DNA of 42,500 nt from Chromera velia (Eukaryota > Sar > Chromeraceae): the NCBI GenBank assembly GCA_018398765.1, contig JAHBMJ010004494.1:26806-69305 (forward strand), in the 5' to 3' direction. Under the pieces are notes generated by a model that was given only the letters and a program-made list of their open reading frames with translations, ran no database searches and was not told where the DNA came from. Positions 11,301 through 22,400 of the stretch are shown here, piece by piece; position 1 is the first letter of the stretch; every line of letters begins with the position of its first letter. A program made the position numbers and the translations under genes.

Positions 11301-12849
11301 GGGAAAGAAGGGGGGCGCTCCTGCGGCGTCGTCTGCCGATTCTTCGTCAGTCCATGGAGGTGGCGGCGGGCGCGGTCCCCTGATCATGGGGTCGCTGGCC
11401 CCTCGCTTGGAGTCGCATCGGCCCCCGCTCCATCACGGATCCGGTTGGGGACGCTCCAGGATGCAGACAGGAGGGGGCGTACCTATAAGGCAAGCGGCGT
11501 CAGGTAGTAGTCTCCGATCGTCTGTTCCTTCTGTGTCTGTGAGAGATCATCTGACACTCCACCGTCCTCCGTCTGTGCCTCGGGGGGGGGACGACGGAGG
11601 GGCCAGCCCTCGCACGGGTCCTCCCACTCGGGAAGGTAGTTGGGTGGTAGGAGGGGGTGTTGAACGACATAACGGGGGAAAAGAGAGGTTCGATGCAGGA
11701 GGGGATGTGCAAATGCAGGATGATGGTGAGGCTCAAGATTGGAGAGCCTCGGGGGGGGTGAAGAGGAGACGGCCGGATGAGTGGGGTGATGAAGAGGAGG
11801 AAGGGGAAGAGACAGTGCACCCTTCCCGACCACCTCAACCCCCAGTGCCGTTGTCTCTTTCCCTCGGCCTTTCACCACAGACACGAGCCCAGGGGGGCTT
11901 GACTCGCCCTGCTGCTCCGCCCCACCCTTCTCATGTTAGTGGTACAGCTTCAATGCAGTTCCCTGCCCATCCTTCCTCCTCTTCTTTTTCCATTGGTGCC
12001 CCTGGTTGGGATCCTCCGAATCCTGCTGTACCGCCGTGCGGAGACGCCTCCCCGACCTCCTCACCCAAACCCGAACCGCCACTCCCACCAGGGATGGCAG
12101 AGGGGAATGAGGGAGCGTCCGCCTCTTTTCCCTCTCTGCAACAGCAACAGAGTGAGCTCAGTGCGAACCCTTCAAGCTTTTCTTTCCTCCAGCCACAGGA
12201 GCGGCAGGGTCAGGGTCAGATTTGCGGCGGTGGAGAGGGGGGGCATCGTCAGGGAGAAGGGGGGGAGACGGATGACCGACGGGCCCTTGCTCGGTGGGTT
12301 GAGGGCAGGGTGATGCTTCAGCCCCCTGCCTCTGCCTCTGCCTCCTCCTCTGCTTCTCCCGCAGCTGCCCCTGTGAGTGGGGGCACTGCGGGTGTGGGGA
12401 GGGGGGATCTTGGGGTCGTTGGGGGTGGCAGCGCAGACAGGCCGTCTGGTGGAACACGCCCACCTAAGCCTGCACAACAGGGAAAGGCAGGGGACGAAAT
12501 AGGGGGAGCAGCGGCTTCTGCCCCGTCGTCTTCTTCCTCTTCGTCACATGTTGGAGGGGGCAGGAAGGGAGGGGGGGAGAGTGGAGGTATGGAAGTGGAG
12601 GGAGGTTGGCCTGGTGGTTCGGGATTGGGAGTAGGAGTAGGAGTAGGGGAGGTCCAAAAAGGGTTTGCAGATTGGGTGGTGGACTTGGCAGCAACTGAAG
12701 AGGGTGCGGAGCTGCTGTCCCGTCTCGTTTCTCGGGGGTCTGCTCGTCGACAGAAAGAGCAGACAAAACAACAGAAGGAGAAGGAAGAAGAACAAGAACC
12801 CAGAGACGAGGATGGACAGGGAGAGGGAGATAGGGAAAGGGAGGTTTGA
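8360..12849 (+). CDS. Large Gly/Ser/Pro-rich protein, about 1050 aa, possible nuclear protein
   Basis: Predicted exons are 8360-8534, 8848-9008, a possible 6-nt micro-exon 9079-9084, 9373-10358, 10600-10711, a possible 21-nt exon 10764-10784, and 11122-12849 (stop TGA 12847-12849). All phases agree whether the two micro-exons are used or skipped, giving 1053 to 1062 aa. Residues 1-112 are folded-looking, with VFDVYTERTPAGRDCFF and TWIPLTVSKACPARLRLFLYE; this weakly resembles a C2-type beta sandwich. The next long stretch is Gly/Ser/Pro-rich with ITIKQEPG near residue 212, a sumoylation-type psi-K-x-E site. A helical block (ADWISKLEQIERVR to KIFKHLVDCLIFVCIQKYK) is the only other ordered part. 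The C-terminus is a charged Lys/Glu/Gln helix. Function is unknown; a nuclear regulatory role is a guess. The ATG at 8360 has A at -3. Confidence 0.7.
9079..9084 (+). other. Possible 6-nt micro-exon
   Basis: CTGATT is preceded by a pyrimidine-rich CTTCCACCCTCAG acceptor and followed by GTACGT, a donor also used by the preceding exon. Inclusion adds Leu-Ile in frame; skipping also keeps the frame. If the donor is ignored, translation would stop at 9106-9108. Confidence 0.35.
10764..10784 (+). other. Duplicated exon end forming a possible 21-nt exon
   Basis: This segment repeats the last 21 nt of the exon at 10600-10711 together with its CAG before and GTAC after, with changes only near the end. 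It reads V-F-E-H-P-D-E against V-F-E-H-P-D-K in the parent exon. It is in phase 0 and carries its own acceptor and donor (GTACAA), so it can be included or skipped without frameshift. Confidence 0.5.
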
Positions 12850-12929
12850 GAAGATGTAAATGAAAGAAGAAGGAACAGAAATTATCAATCAATTGCCTCC
12901 CCTGTCCTCGTTCCGTCATTTTTTACTTA

Positions 12930-12935
12930 AATAAA
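12930..12935 (+). promoter_or_regulatory. Polyadenylation signal AATAAA
   Basis: A canonical AATAAA 81 nt after the stop codon of the 8360-12849 gene. Confidence 0.6.
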
Positions 12936-14296
12936 GAAGGCGGAAGACACCCCATGAGAGTGCGCTTTCAGTTCCCGGTAGGTCCTTTTTTTGCTGTCCG
13001 TCAGTCGGTCGTGTTTGATCATCAATGGTTGTTTTCCTCCATTTTCTCATGCCTCTTTCTCAATTCATGGCTGAAATGCGTGCACGTACTTGACAAAATG
13101 AAGTCCGTCTGTCCCACCGAGGGCTCCCTGCAGGTCCTTCTCTTTCCTCCTCTCTCTTCCGTGTCTGTCTGTGTGCGTGTATGGGTGTGTTGCATGAACG
13201 TGCCCTCTCTCTCTGTGTCTTCCATTCCTCGCCATCGCATGCTTTCCCACTGCATGATCGGCCACTGCCCTCCAGATTTAAAGGATGGTGTTGCGGCTTT
13301 TCGTGGACCTCGTAATCTTTCTCTCCCTTCCGCTAGCTCTTCATTTCTTTCTTTTTTCCAGCAGTTCATCCAGCGCCCCCTGTAGGCTCACGTCCTTTTC
13401 TTCGGGTCTGTTGGTCTTTCCAGCAAACGATCAGTGAAATGTCGTGCGCGTGCGTCTCTCGTCTCTGCAGAAAGAGAAAAGATGAAGAGAGAGAGAGAGA
13501 GAGAGAGAGTCTGTGGAATTTTCGCTCTGTGTTTGTAAGTAGGGCGATGGATAAAGTGAGCGACTGAGAGACACAGAAAGACATCGAATGAATTTGGAGA
13601 CGTCCGGAGACGCCGGAAACAGACAGTCGTCTTTCACTCTCAGAAGACTTTGATTCCTGTCTGTCTGCCTGCCTGAAATGTTGTGTTCATGCTGGAATTC
13701 TGTCTGAGCGCTCCAATAAACAGTCCGGAATCTATCTCACGCCGGGAGAGCGATCGAGTGTGAGAGAGAGAGAGGAAGACGGTGGTTTGTGGGTGACAGC
13801 TGATGCATGCATGGTGCCTCTGATTGATTCATATCCTCTGCATGGATCATGTCTTCGACGACTCCTCGATCAGTTTGTTTGAATCGTGCCGGCAGGCAGG
13901 GAGACAGGCTCTCTCTCTCTCTCTCTCTCTCTCTGAAGAAGTAGAAGAAGAAAAAGAGCCGATCTGAAAAGGGAAGGACAAATTGTCCGATCGATCGACG
14001 GACTGCATGCGTGACTGTCGAAAGAATCTATTGAGGCAGACAGGCAGGCAGGAGCGTCTAAATGGGATCAAAAAGGTTTAGATTGTTGAATTCAGTTCAT
14101 GTTTACATATGTTTGATTGAAGTCTAGATTGAAGTGAGAATTGATCTATAGCTTGGTCAATCAATGAGCTGATCTGTGTATGCACGCCTTTCAATTTAAA
14201 GTTACTAAGGCTAGTACTAATGTCGTGTGCATACTGAGCTAGACGCGGCTCCTAAAATTTTTTGGCCGCCCCTTAGTTTATATATATGCCTAGTTA
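12936..14296. other. Intergenic DNA with GA/CT microsatellites
   Basis: No supported gene. It holds a GA tract at about 13484-13509 and a CT tract at about 13911-13934. An open frame at 12954-13385 is Cys, Ser and Phe-rich and looks non-coding. A pyrimidine-rich stretch ending in CAG near 13362 could be an unused or UTR splice acceptor. Confidence 0.5.
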
Positions 14297-14304
14297 TATG
14301 TATT
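14297..14304. repeat. Target-site duplication of the MITE (left)
   Basis: TATGTATT, identical to 14552-14559 at the other end of the element. Confidence 0.85.
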
Positions 14305-14352
14305 CTAGGCGACGCACAGTGGTAAAAAAAAAAAAAAGAATAGACATGTCAA

Positions 14353-14383
<31 letters not shown>

Positions 14384-14551
14384 CTGGTGGTCAAAGGTCC
14401 AAGCAAACTTAGCAAAGGTAGGTTTTTTAGTTAGATGTGTTTTTGTTATATGTTTGGCACTTCCAATAAAATAATAGAAAAAAAAAAAGATTAGGCTTCT
14501 CCAGATTTTTTTTTTCTTTTTTTTACCATGCGGCCACTGTGCGTTGCCTAG
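14305..14551. mobile_element. MITE, hAT-like, 247 bp
   Basis: The ends are 18-bp terminal inverted repeats (CTAGGCGACGCACAGTGG at 14305-14322 and its complement at 14534-14551) with one mismatch. The element is flanked by a perfect 8-bp target duplication TATGTATT at 14297-14304 and 14552-14559. It has no coding capacity, and its interior is dominated by A and T homopolymers, including two copies of AGATTTTTTTTTTC. An 8-bp duplication is typical of hAT transposons, so it is probably a deletion derivative mobilised by a hAT transposase elsewhere. The superfamily is inferred from target-site length alone. Confidence 0.85.
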
Positions 14552-14559
14552 TATGTATT
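14552..14559. repeat. Target-site duplication of the MITE (right)
   Basis: TATGTATT, identical to 14297-14304. Confidence 0.85.
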
Positions 14560-15197
14560 CTAAAATAAACTTATAGGGATATCAACGTTACTAGTACACT
14601 GTCACTAGTTAATGATAGTCGCAGTTTCTATAGTAGTTTCAAATTTAATTGAAACGTACTGTTACGTATTATTCCATATAATTAATTGTGCATATGCAGC
14701 AATGACAGCAGCATATCATAATCCATCAGAATCACATCAGATCGATCATGTTAGAATATGAGTACTAGGTGTGATCTGTAAAGTTTTAAGGTGAAATAAA
14801 GTTTAAAGTTTGATTTCAAACGATTGATTATGAAATATAAAACTTTTGGAATTTATTTTAAAGTTTATGTTAACTTTGTGGGTACATAGATTTTTCGAAG
14901 TTTTGAAAAGTGAAAGAAAATTAAAGAAAATGAAAAAGGTCATCGTTAATTTAAGGTAAAACTTCTCAGTTCTAAAGTTATCAAGTCAAAAATGTTTTAA
15001 AGTTTATAACTTAAAACCATTTTAACATTTTTTTTCAGATTGACTTTTACTTTTTTGTATGTCGCATGTGGTTTTGTGCGTGTGAAGCAGCGTTTCTTTT
15101 TAGATGCGTCTCAAGTTTTCAAAGCGGTTTAATTTTTTCGCTCTCCGAATTGCTTTTTTCTGTGCTTTAGCCCGGTGACGTGTCCCTTCACCTCCGC
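14560..15197. other. AT-rich intergenic DNA
   Basis: Rich in AAAGTTT-like words and without an open frame of note. Probably old repeat DNA together with the 3' UTR of the EF-hand gene. Confidence 0.5.
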
Positions 15198-15650
15198 TCA
15201 CACGCTCGTCTTGATCGCATGGTCGAGGTACTCCTCCATTGAAACTGCAGTCAGTCATGCAATCAACCAATCAATCAACCAGTCGGTCAGTCAATTTGCG
15301 AATCCATCAGACACTCAACCATCCAGATGGAAATGAATCAGTGAGGACCATGAAGCGCAAGGAGATTTGCTTGTTTGATAGAGACGGAAAGAAATGGACT
15401 GTCCAGAGCCCCACCCAATCAAGCAGTCAATCAAATCAGTCAATCAATGAACCAGTCACTCGTACAGACAAACTTCAGATCATTGAATGACTAAGTGAAT
15501 CAAACAATCAAGAAATGGTTCTTTCATTCCTTCGTTCATTCACCCATTCGCCTGTTTTTTCATTCATGCATGCACAAATTCATTCACTCATTCATGCATA
15601 CATTCATTTAGTCAATCAATCAGCAACCCGCTCTTCCAGTCAACCAATCA

Positions 15651-15682
<32 letters not shown>

Positions 15683-15715
15683 ACCAATCAATCAATCAAT
15701 CAATCAGTCAGTCAG

Positions 15716-15746
<31 letters not shown>

Positions 15747-15773
15747 GTCAATCAACTATCATCATCAATCAAT

Positions 15774-15811
<38 letters not shown>

Positions 15812-16674
15812 GTCAATCAATCAATCAATCCACAAACGCTCATTCATTCATTGTCGCTCACTCATTCAATCAGGCCCTCATTCAGTCCATCCATCCATCC
15901 ACTTCCAACAGTCAACCAACAGCGGAGAAATAGAACCACCTACTGACCAACCAGTATTCTGCCACCCACCCACGTAATGTCACACACGCACGTATGCACT
16001 CACACAATCACACACAGGCAAGGAGAACTTCAGGATAGCGTCCCTGAGAAACCATACGTGCGAACCGTGTCGGTTCTCACCCGCCCCCCGTGTGAATGGC
16101 AAACACACGTCCCATGCTTATTTCACCCGAAAGGATACACAAGTCGCGTGCCTGTCTCTTGCAAACATCCCTCCAACCCGATCACTGGGGCTTTTCTGCA
16201 CGCAGCATCAACCAAATTGCCACCCACCCTGACGCACCTGTGCCTGACAAATCGACGTCTGCATCGAGAAAGAACTCGTACAGATCCTCATCAGAGAGTT
16301 CGTGTTGGAACCCCTGCCTCACCTCCTGTGCATCCACAAATCCTGCAAGCAAACACGTGTTTGGAAGCACTCAGTCATTGACCTACACCAGATCAAGAAA
16401 CATAAAAGCCAATGACGATGTTTAAATGAGCAAAGGGAACAGAAGTGCATCCATTCTTCTGCCTGCGTCCAAAAGAGACTGACTTACCATCCTTGTTGTA
16501 GTCAAAGTTGATGAAGTCTGTCTTGAACTCTTCAATCTGCTCTGGGGTCATGTCTCTTCCTACGCCCAGGGCGGCATCATCGTCCTCAAATTCCAGAGCA
16601 CACGACGAATGCAGAGATACAAATGCGAACAGAAAGGCAAGAAACGCGCTCCACCGCAAAACAACGCCCTTCAT
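15198..16674 (-). CDS. Secreted or ER-lumen EF-hand calcium-binding protein, 112 aa
   Basis: Exons in transcript order are 16674-16488, 16342-16238 and 15244-15198 (stop TGA 15200-15198). Donors are GTAAGT and GTGCGT, and phases match (339 nt in total). Residues 1-26 form a signal peptide: MKGVVLRW followed by a hydrophobic core AFLAFLFAFVSL and a cleavable SSCA. A short acidic linker and TPEQIEEFKTDFINF lead to two complete EF-hand loops. Loop 1 is D58-Y-N60-K-D62-G63-F-V65-D-A-Q-E69. Loop 2 is D91-V-D93-L-S95-G96-T-V98-S-M-E-E102. All calcium-ligand positions are acceptable. The upstream frame extends to 16812, but the signal peptide fixes the start at 16674. Both introns interrupt the calcium loops themselves. 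The last intron (993 nt) carries a large microsatellite. It likely buffers or senses calcium in the secretory pathway. Confidence 0.8.
15600..15836. repeat. CAAT/AAAT tetranucleotide microsatellite in an intron
   Basis: Long imperfect tandem arrays of CAAT (with CAGT variants) plus an AAAT block at about 15651-15680, flanked by CATT-rich arrays. It lies inside the second intron of the EF-hand gene. Confidence 0.9.
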
Positions 16675-17561
16675 TTTGATTACTGATGCACACAAGCGGT
16701 GTCCACTTCCAAAAGACTTGGGGCAAATGCACAAACTCTTCACTATCGATCTGCCTTCCTTCGTTTGCACTTCGATCGGCCGATCAACGAATGACACTCC
16801 GATGTCCTTCAATGCAGAGATGAGTCAGCATTAATGACTTCGAACGAACCGGACACTCGATCCACACTGTCAATTGATTCTGCTTAGAGACAGCGATGGC
16901 AGCGATCAGAAAAGACTTGGATGACGGTTTGGGACACCGAGCAGCATGGGGCGGCGCGCGGCTCAACGTACCCAGCCCCCGATCCCCGGCCAGCGCGCAC
17001 GCGAGAAAAACCAAAAAACTCGAATTTATTGTGCTGTTCACTTGAATTCAGTACAAAAAAATTGCAAAAATACACCAAAAATCAATCAATCATTACTACC
17101 CACGATCGGGCGAGGGCCGGGCAGCCACGTGGGCGCCGCCTTCGTGTATACAAGCAGTGAGTCTCAGTCAGAGCACCGACCCGTACAGAAGACAGACTTC
17201 ATGCACCAACACTCTCTTCCCAGCTAGCAGCACCACTCACAGTCTTCCACCCTTCGACTCGGTTCTGCACTTCAAGTCGGACGTCGCTTTTCAAATTGGA
17301 AGTGAGGGGAAATTAAACTGAATGTCAGGCTTTGGCCCGTGTATGCTCAGAAAATTGACTCTACACAGAGACAGCTAAATTCATCCTCTATCGTGACCTG
17401 AAAGTGGGTGAAAGGGAGATGAAGGCGTGCAGCTGATAGACAGTCTTGGCAAGAAAGTGAGGGCTGCAAGCCTATCCAAAAGGAAGCTCCGTTTTTCGGC
17501 GCACCTGTTGGTACACACAGGTTGCACGACGTACAAGTCATCCTCAATCTAAGAACAGAAA
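16675..17561. other. Divergent intergenic region, no gene seen
   Basis: It separates the EF-hand gene (minus) from the nucleotidyltransferase gene (plus). It should hold both promoters and 5' UTRs. Small frames here lack splice support. No TATA box was identified. Confidence 0.5.
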
Positions 17562-19392
17562 ATGGCTGTCCTGTCTTCACCAGAATTGGAGCTCTTTCTC
17601 GACCAGGATGTCCGCTTTCCTGGAGAGAGGGAAGAACAGCCCAGCAGCAGCAGCAGCGGCAGTCCCCGTCTGAACGTGCTTGAAATAGAATTCCTTGGCC
17701 ATGTGCAGGCTGCACTGCTCAGAGCAGACCCCAAAAGCAGAATGCGACTCCACGGATCTGTTGCCACTGGACTTCGTCTTCGAAACAGTGACATCGACAT
17801 CAGCTGGGAGACCTCCCTCCCTCGAGACATCGCACTCCGCACCCTCACAGGCTTTCTTGACGAGGCGCCTGAGCTCTTCCATGCGATTCACCGGGCGTCT
17901 CGCCGGGTGCCTGTGGTGATTGTGACTGATCTAGTCTCTAACTTACAGGCAGAGGTTACGGTCCGCAATCTGGGGGCAGTTGCGAACAGTGAGATGATCG
18001 CCAGATATTGCAACATGGACAAGCGTGTGCGCACTTTGTGCACGTTTGTCAAGTACTGGGCATCTCGGCGAGTTCCGCCCTCGTGTCGGAAGGGTATGTC
18101 TGCTTACTGCGCAGTGCTGCTGGTGCTTCACTTTCTGATCAAAAAGCACGGACTAAGTAGCTGGGAGGAGATGCTCTCAGCCGTGGAGAATCTGGGCGAC
18201 CTGCCGAACAATCCTGCAGCATTGGTGGCTGGGTTCTTCGAGTTCTATTCACGGTCAGCAAGCCGAGTTTGCGTTAAAGCAGCGTGTTTGTATTGCTTCT
18301 GGCCGTCGTGCAGCCAAAGTCCGACTCGATACTGCGGTTTGTTCTAATCGGTGTCTTGTTCGGTTTTCCGGCTGCTTGCTGACGTTTCTTTCTTGTTTCT
18401 GTCCAGCTGTCTTTTTTGTCTTTCAGTTTTTTTCGTGTGGTTCCTTCGCTGTACTCTTCCTGATTGCATTCACAACTCTATGCGCGCACTTAGTTCTGTT
18501 CTGTCTGCCACAGCTTTATTACTCCTCTTTTTGTCCATCTGCCTGCTGGCTGTTTGACCACTTCAGATTTGACTTTGGAAAGACAGCGGTGTGCATCCGC
18601 AAGAACAGGTCCGTCTCGTTGGATCAAGCAGCAGCCGTCTGCTGTCGTGCAAGTCCGTTTGAACAGAACAAGAAGGAGAGGGAGAGGGAGGCAGCTGAGC
18701 AGCAACGCGACGCATCGTCAGTGGTGCCGCTGGCAGCTCAGCAGAAAGGGGCAGATGTGTCGCTGTCACAGGACATAGAAGGATCGCTTTCTGCTGGTGG
18801 AGATGGTGGTGACACTACTGCTGGTGTTCCGCCGTCTTCTTCTTGTTCTTTGACTTTAGAGGATCCATTTTCGTCCTCGGCTGTCTCTGTGGGTGGGGGG
18901 GGTGACCCTTCTACCCCTTCGGGGAATCCTGCGGAGGCGGTGGATTCTTCGTCGGCCTCTTCTTCGTCGTCTTCTTCTTGCTCGGCTGTGACGTCGTCTT
19001 CCTCCTCCTGCTCTAGTTCTTCGTGCAGTGCTTCTGGAGGAATCGGACTTGGTGGTATGGGGGGCATGTTCGTTCGAGACCCCTTTATCGACAGGTCGGT
19101 CGGTCGGTCGGTGGAGGGCTGTGAGAGGCTTACAAGGACTGCTTTTGGCGGTGGATTGATTGGCTGGTTCTTTCGCCTGTTGTCTGTCCTCTTTGTTTTG
19201 TGCGAATGTCCACTTTTACGCATCCAGAATTAACAGGGGGCTAGGGGGGGGGGACAGACAAGTTGGGCTCACGACACTTTGTATGAGAAAACTGCAGGAA
19301 ATGTGTCTGTGAGGCCGAAAACAGGGGGTCACGTAGATGGCTCTCTCTCTCTTTGTCTCTCTTCGTCTTTGACAATGCCATCCTTCTCTCTC

Positions 19393-19454
<62 letters not shown>

Positions 19455-22400
19455 TGTGCGTGTGTGCAGGAATGTCGCGGAGACCCTGGATGCCGTGAAC
19501 ACGCGGGTGTTGTTGGAAGAGATGAGGCGAGCGGCGTTGATGCTCTCCCCGTTGCTTCACCCTGAACCTCCTGAGGGGGTAAAGAAGAAGGAACAGAGGG
19601 GGGCGGTGTCGTCTCCTCCGGACGCTCTGGAGGGGGTTGGTGTAGGGGGGGCAGCTTCAGATTCGTCTCCTTCACCCGAGACCCCAGAGAAAGGAAGTGG
19701 AGAGACAGGAGGGAAAGGGGGGTCCTTCGTTGAGCTTCTCCGCGTTCTCTGTGAACCCTCGGTTGAAGCGAAGAACGCGACGCCTGCGCCTGTCGACCCA
19801 TTGTTTCTCCCACCCCGCCCGTCTGTGTCCTCATCTGAGGTTGCGGACAAGGAAAAGGAAAAGCAGTCGGGGGAGACGTGCCAGACACAAATTTCACTTT
19901 TAGAGAACGTCAGCGAGAAAAACGAAAGAAAGGACTCGCTGATGGCAAAAGAGCCAAAATGCCCACTTGCGGGAGAGGAGGAAACAGAGGATCCTGCCGA
20001 AAAAGGAGAGATGGAGGTCACTGAGCTACTGGTCTCGTCAGCGGCTGGGTGCGGCAGGGTGGGAGTCCCTTTTGCTTCATGTGTTCAGTATGATGCGGTG
20101 GACTGGGGGGATCATTTGAAGGAAAAAGAGAAAGAGAGGGGGACAGGGATGCCACCACAGGAAGAGGAAGAGAACGAGGCAGAAGGAGAGGGAGAAGGAG
20201 GGAAGGAAGGGGAAGAGGATGTGTCAGCAGTCCCCCCCGTTCCTCTTGCCATTGATCGGCCAACTCTGTGCAGTAGCGAGCTGAAGAGCCCCCTTTCTCT
20301 CCAGCATGAAGTCGCAATGCTCAAACACGTTCAGGCGGTCAGTACGTCATTTTGTTCCCCCGTTGACTTAATTGCCTAGACGCGTTTTTTCTGTTTATTT
20401 TGCCTTTCTCCGAAGCGGGTCCTTCTGGTTCTTCCTCCGTAATTCAGGCAGCCCTCTCTGCATCACTCTGCTTTTTTGCTCTTCTGTCGGTGACGCTCTT
20501 ATATGTGTGTACTCTCTCTCTATTTTTTGTCATCCTTGTCCTTTCCCTCCTGAAGACCTGTCGGAGCCTCTCATTTGATGAAAGTTGCTTCACTTTTTCT
20601 CCTTTTTCTGCTACACATCCATCATTGTTCCTGCTTGCATGCAGACCCTGACGGAGCGAGTCCGGCTGTTGCGAAGTGAAAACGCTGGTCTGTCAGTGGC
20701 ACTGTGTGTGCTCACGGGCTCTGTCCCGCCTCAGCAGGCTGCTATTGGAAGTGGAAGCAACCCCATGCAGAACGCGAACGTGCCGTCTGTCATGCACTCA
20801 TCAAGTGAATGGTCAGGGGGTTCGGGGGGGTGGCAGGGCGGCGGGAGAGGCTCTCAGCATTGGGGCCACGGTCACGGTGGCGATGCCGCATCTTCCGGAT
20901 ATCAGCACCGGCACCCTCAGCCTTGGCTGAAGTACGCAAAGAGCTGGTATGGTCGACGCCACGTCAGACCGCTTTCTTCGGGCGGTGGTGCCGGAGGGGG
21001 GGCTTGTGAGGAGTCTGGAGAGGCCCGGCAGGGCTCAGTGTCTTCGTCCTCTTCATCCAACAACGGATGGAAGGGCTCTCGGTGGGGGGGTTGGTCGGGA
21101 TCGTGGCATGATCGCGATAGAGAGAAGGGCGGTTGGGGGGGTAGTGGGCACAGGGAAGGAGACGGTAGAGAGATGGGGAAAGGAGGCGGAAAGCATGGGG
21201 GAGGAAAGAGGTGGGGAGGAAGGGGCGGGGAGGTGCACCCGCCCATGCAGAATCGTCCTCCGTCGTTTCCTCCTACTCCCACCGGAACGTTTCCGCCCGT
21301 TGCAGCAGAAAGAGAAAAAGAGAAAGACAGTGTAAATGCTCTTGGAGAGAGTGGGGGTTGCCGTCCTGCGTCCCGGTCCCAGGCCCATGAGGGCGGAGAC
21401 GTCTCTCTGGTTCTCCCGAGAATTCCTGAAATCGAAGTCGAGCCTTCTGAAGTAATAGCCGAAGAGGAAAAAGATGCTTTGGTAGAGGTGCAGAAAGAGG
21501 GTGGTCAGGAGGCTTCAGGGCCTCGGAGAACGGTTTCTGTTGAGGTGGACACAGCCACGGGGCTTCCCCCGTCTCCGCACCCGCCTGCACCATCCGCAGA
21601 TGCGGCAGTGATTGTTGCAACGCGTGCAGAAAAAACACCTGCATTCCCGCCCCGTCCCTCCTCTGCGACTCTGAAGGCTGCCTTGGCAGAGAGGCAGAGA
21701 GAAAAGAAGGAAAAGAAAGAAAAGACCTCGTCGGATGTCAGCAGAAATTTGAAAGAAGCGGATGGCTGCACTCGGAACATGCTGCTGTCTCCTGCCAGAG
21801 GAGCGGAGGGAAAGTCTGAGGAAGGGTTGGAAACAGCAAACTCGCAGATGTCTCTAGAGGAGGAAGCAACAGGGAAGGAGACAAAGGGGGGCTCGGGGTT
21901 GACTGAAAACTACAAAAATCTGCTTTCTGGGTCCGCCGTTATGTCTCCGTCGTCTGAGACAGTGTGCGCGCTCGAAGGCGCACCGTCAGACTGTGTGTTA
22001 AGTAGAGACACATCCGTCACGGTGCCACGCCACGACCTGTCGGTGCTTGCCCTCAAATCGACTGAAACTTCCGAAACAGTTGTTGAGATTTCCCAAACCA
22101 TTAACCAGAAAAAAGTCCCCTCTTCGTCTCCGTTCCGACAGGACGGGAAGGACCAACGCGGGTTGACCAGCGATGATTACAGCACTCCGACAGCGACTCG
22201 GCAGCATCGTGGGTCCTCGTCCCAAAACGGTTTGTCAAGAAACAGGGGTGACCTTGTTAGGGACGACACTCACGGCAGTGCGACCTCCACTGCCACCCCT
22301 GTTGCTTCCTCAAGACGGGGCAGGGAGGGAGAGGGAGATCACGGGACAGTCACTGCGAGTGCGTCCGAAGAACACGACCATGATCCGGATCAGGAAAGTT

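Noticed and set aside
15600-15840. CRISPR-like regular repeats.
   Set aside because: It is a simple CAAT tetranucleotide array without spacers, in a eukaryotic intron.
18376-18566. Extension of the nucleotidyltransferase exon 2 frame upstream.
   Set aside because: The translated sequence is Phe/Cys/Leu-rich intron, and the AG acceptor at 18565-18566 restores the PAP-associated motif FFEFYSRFDF.
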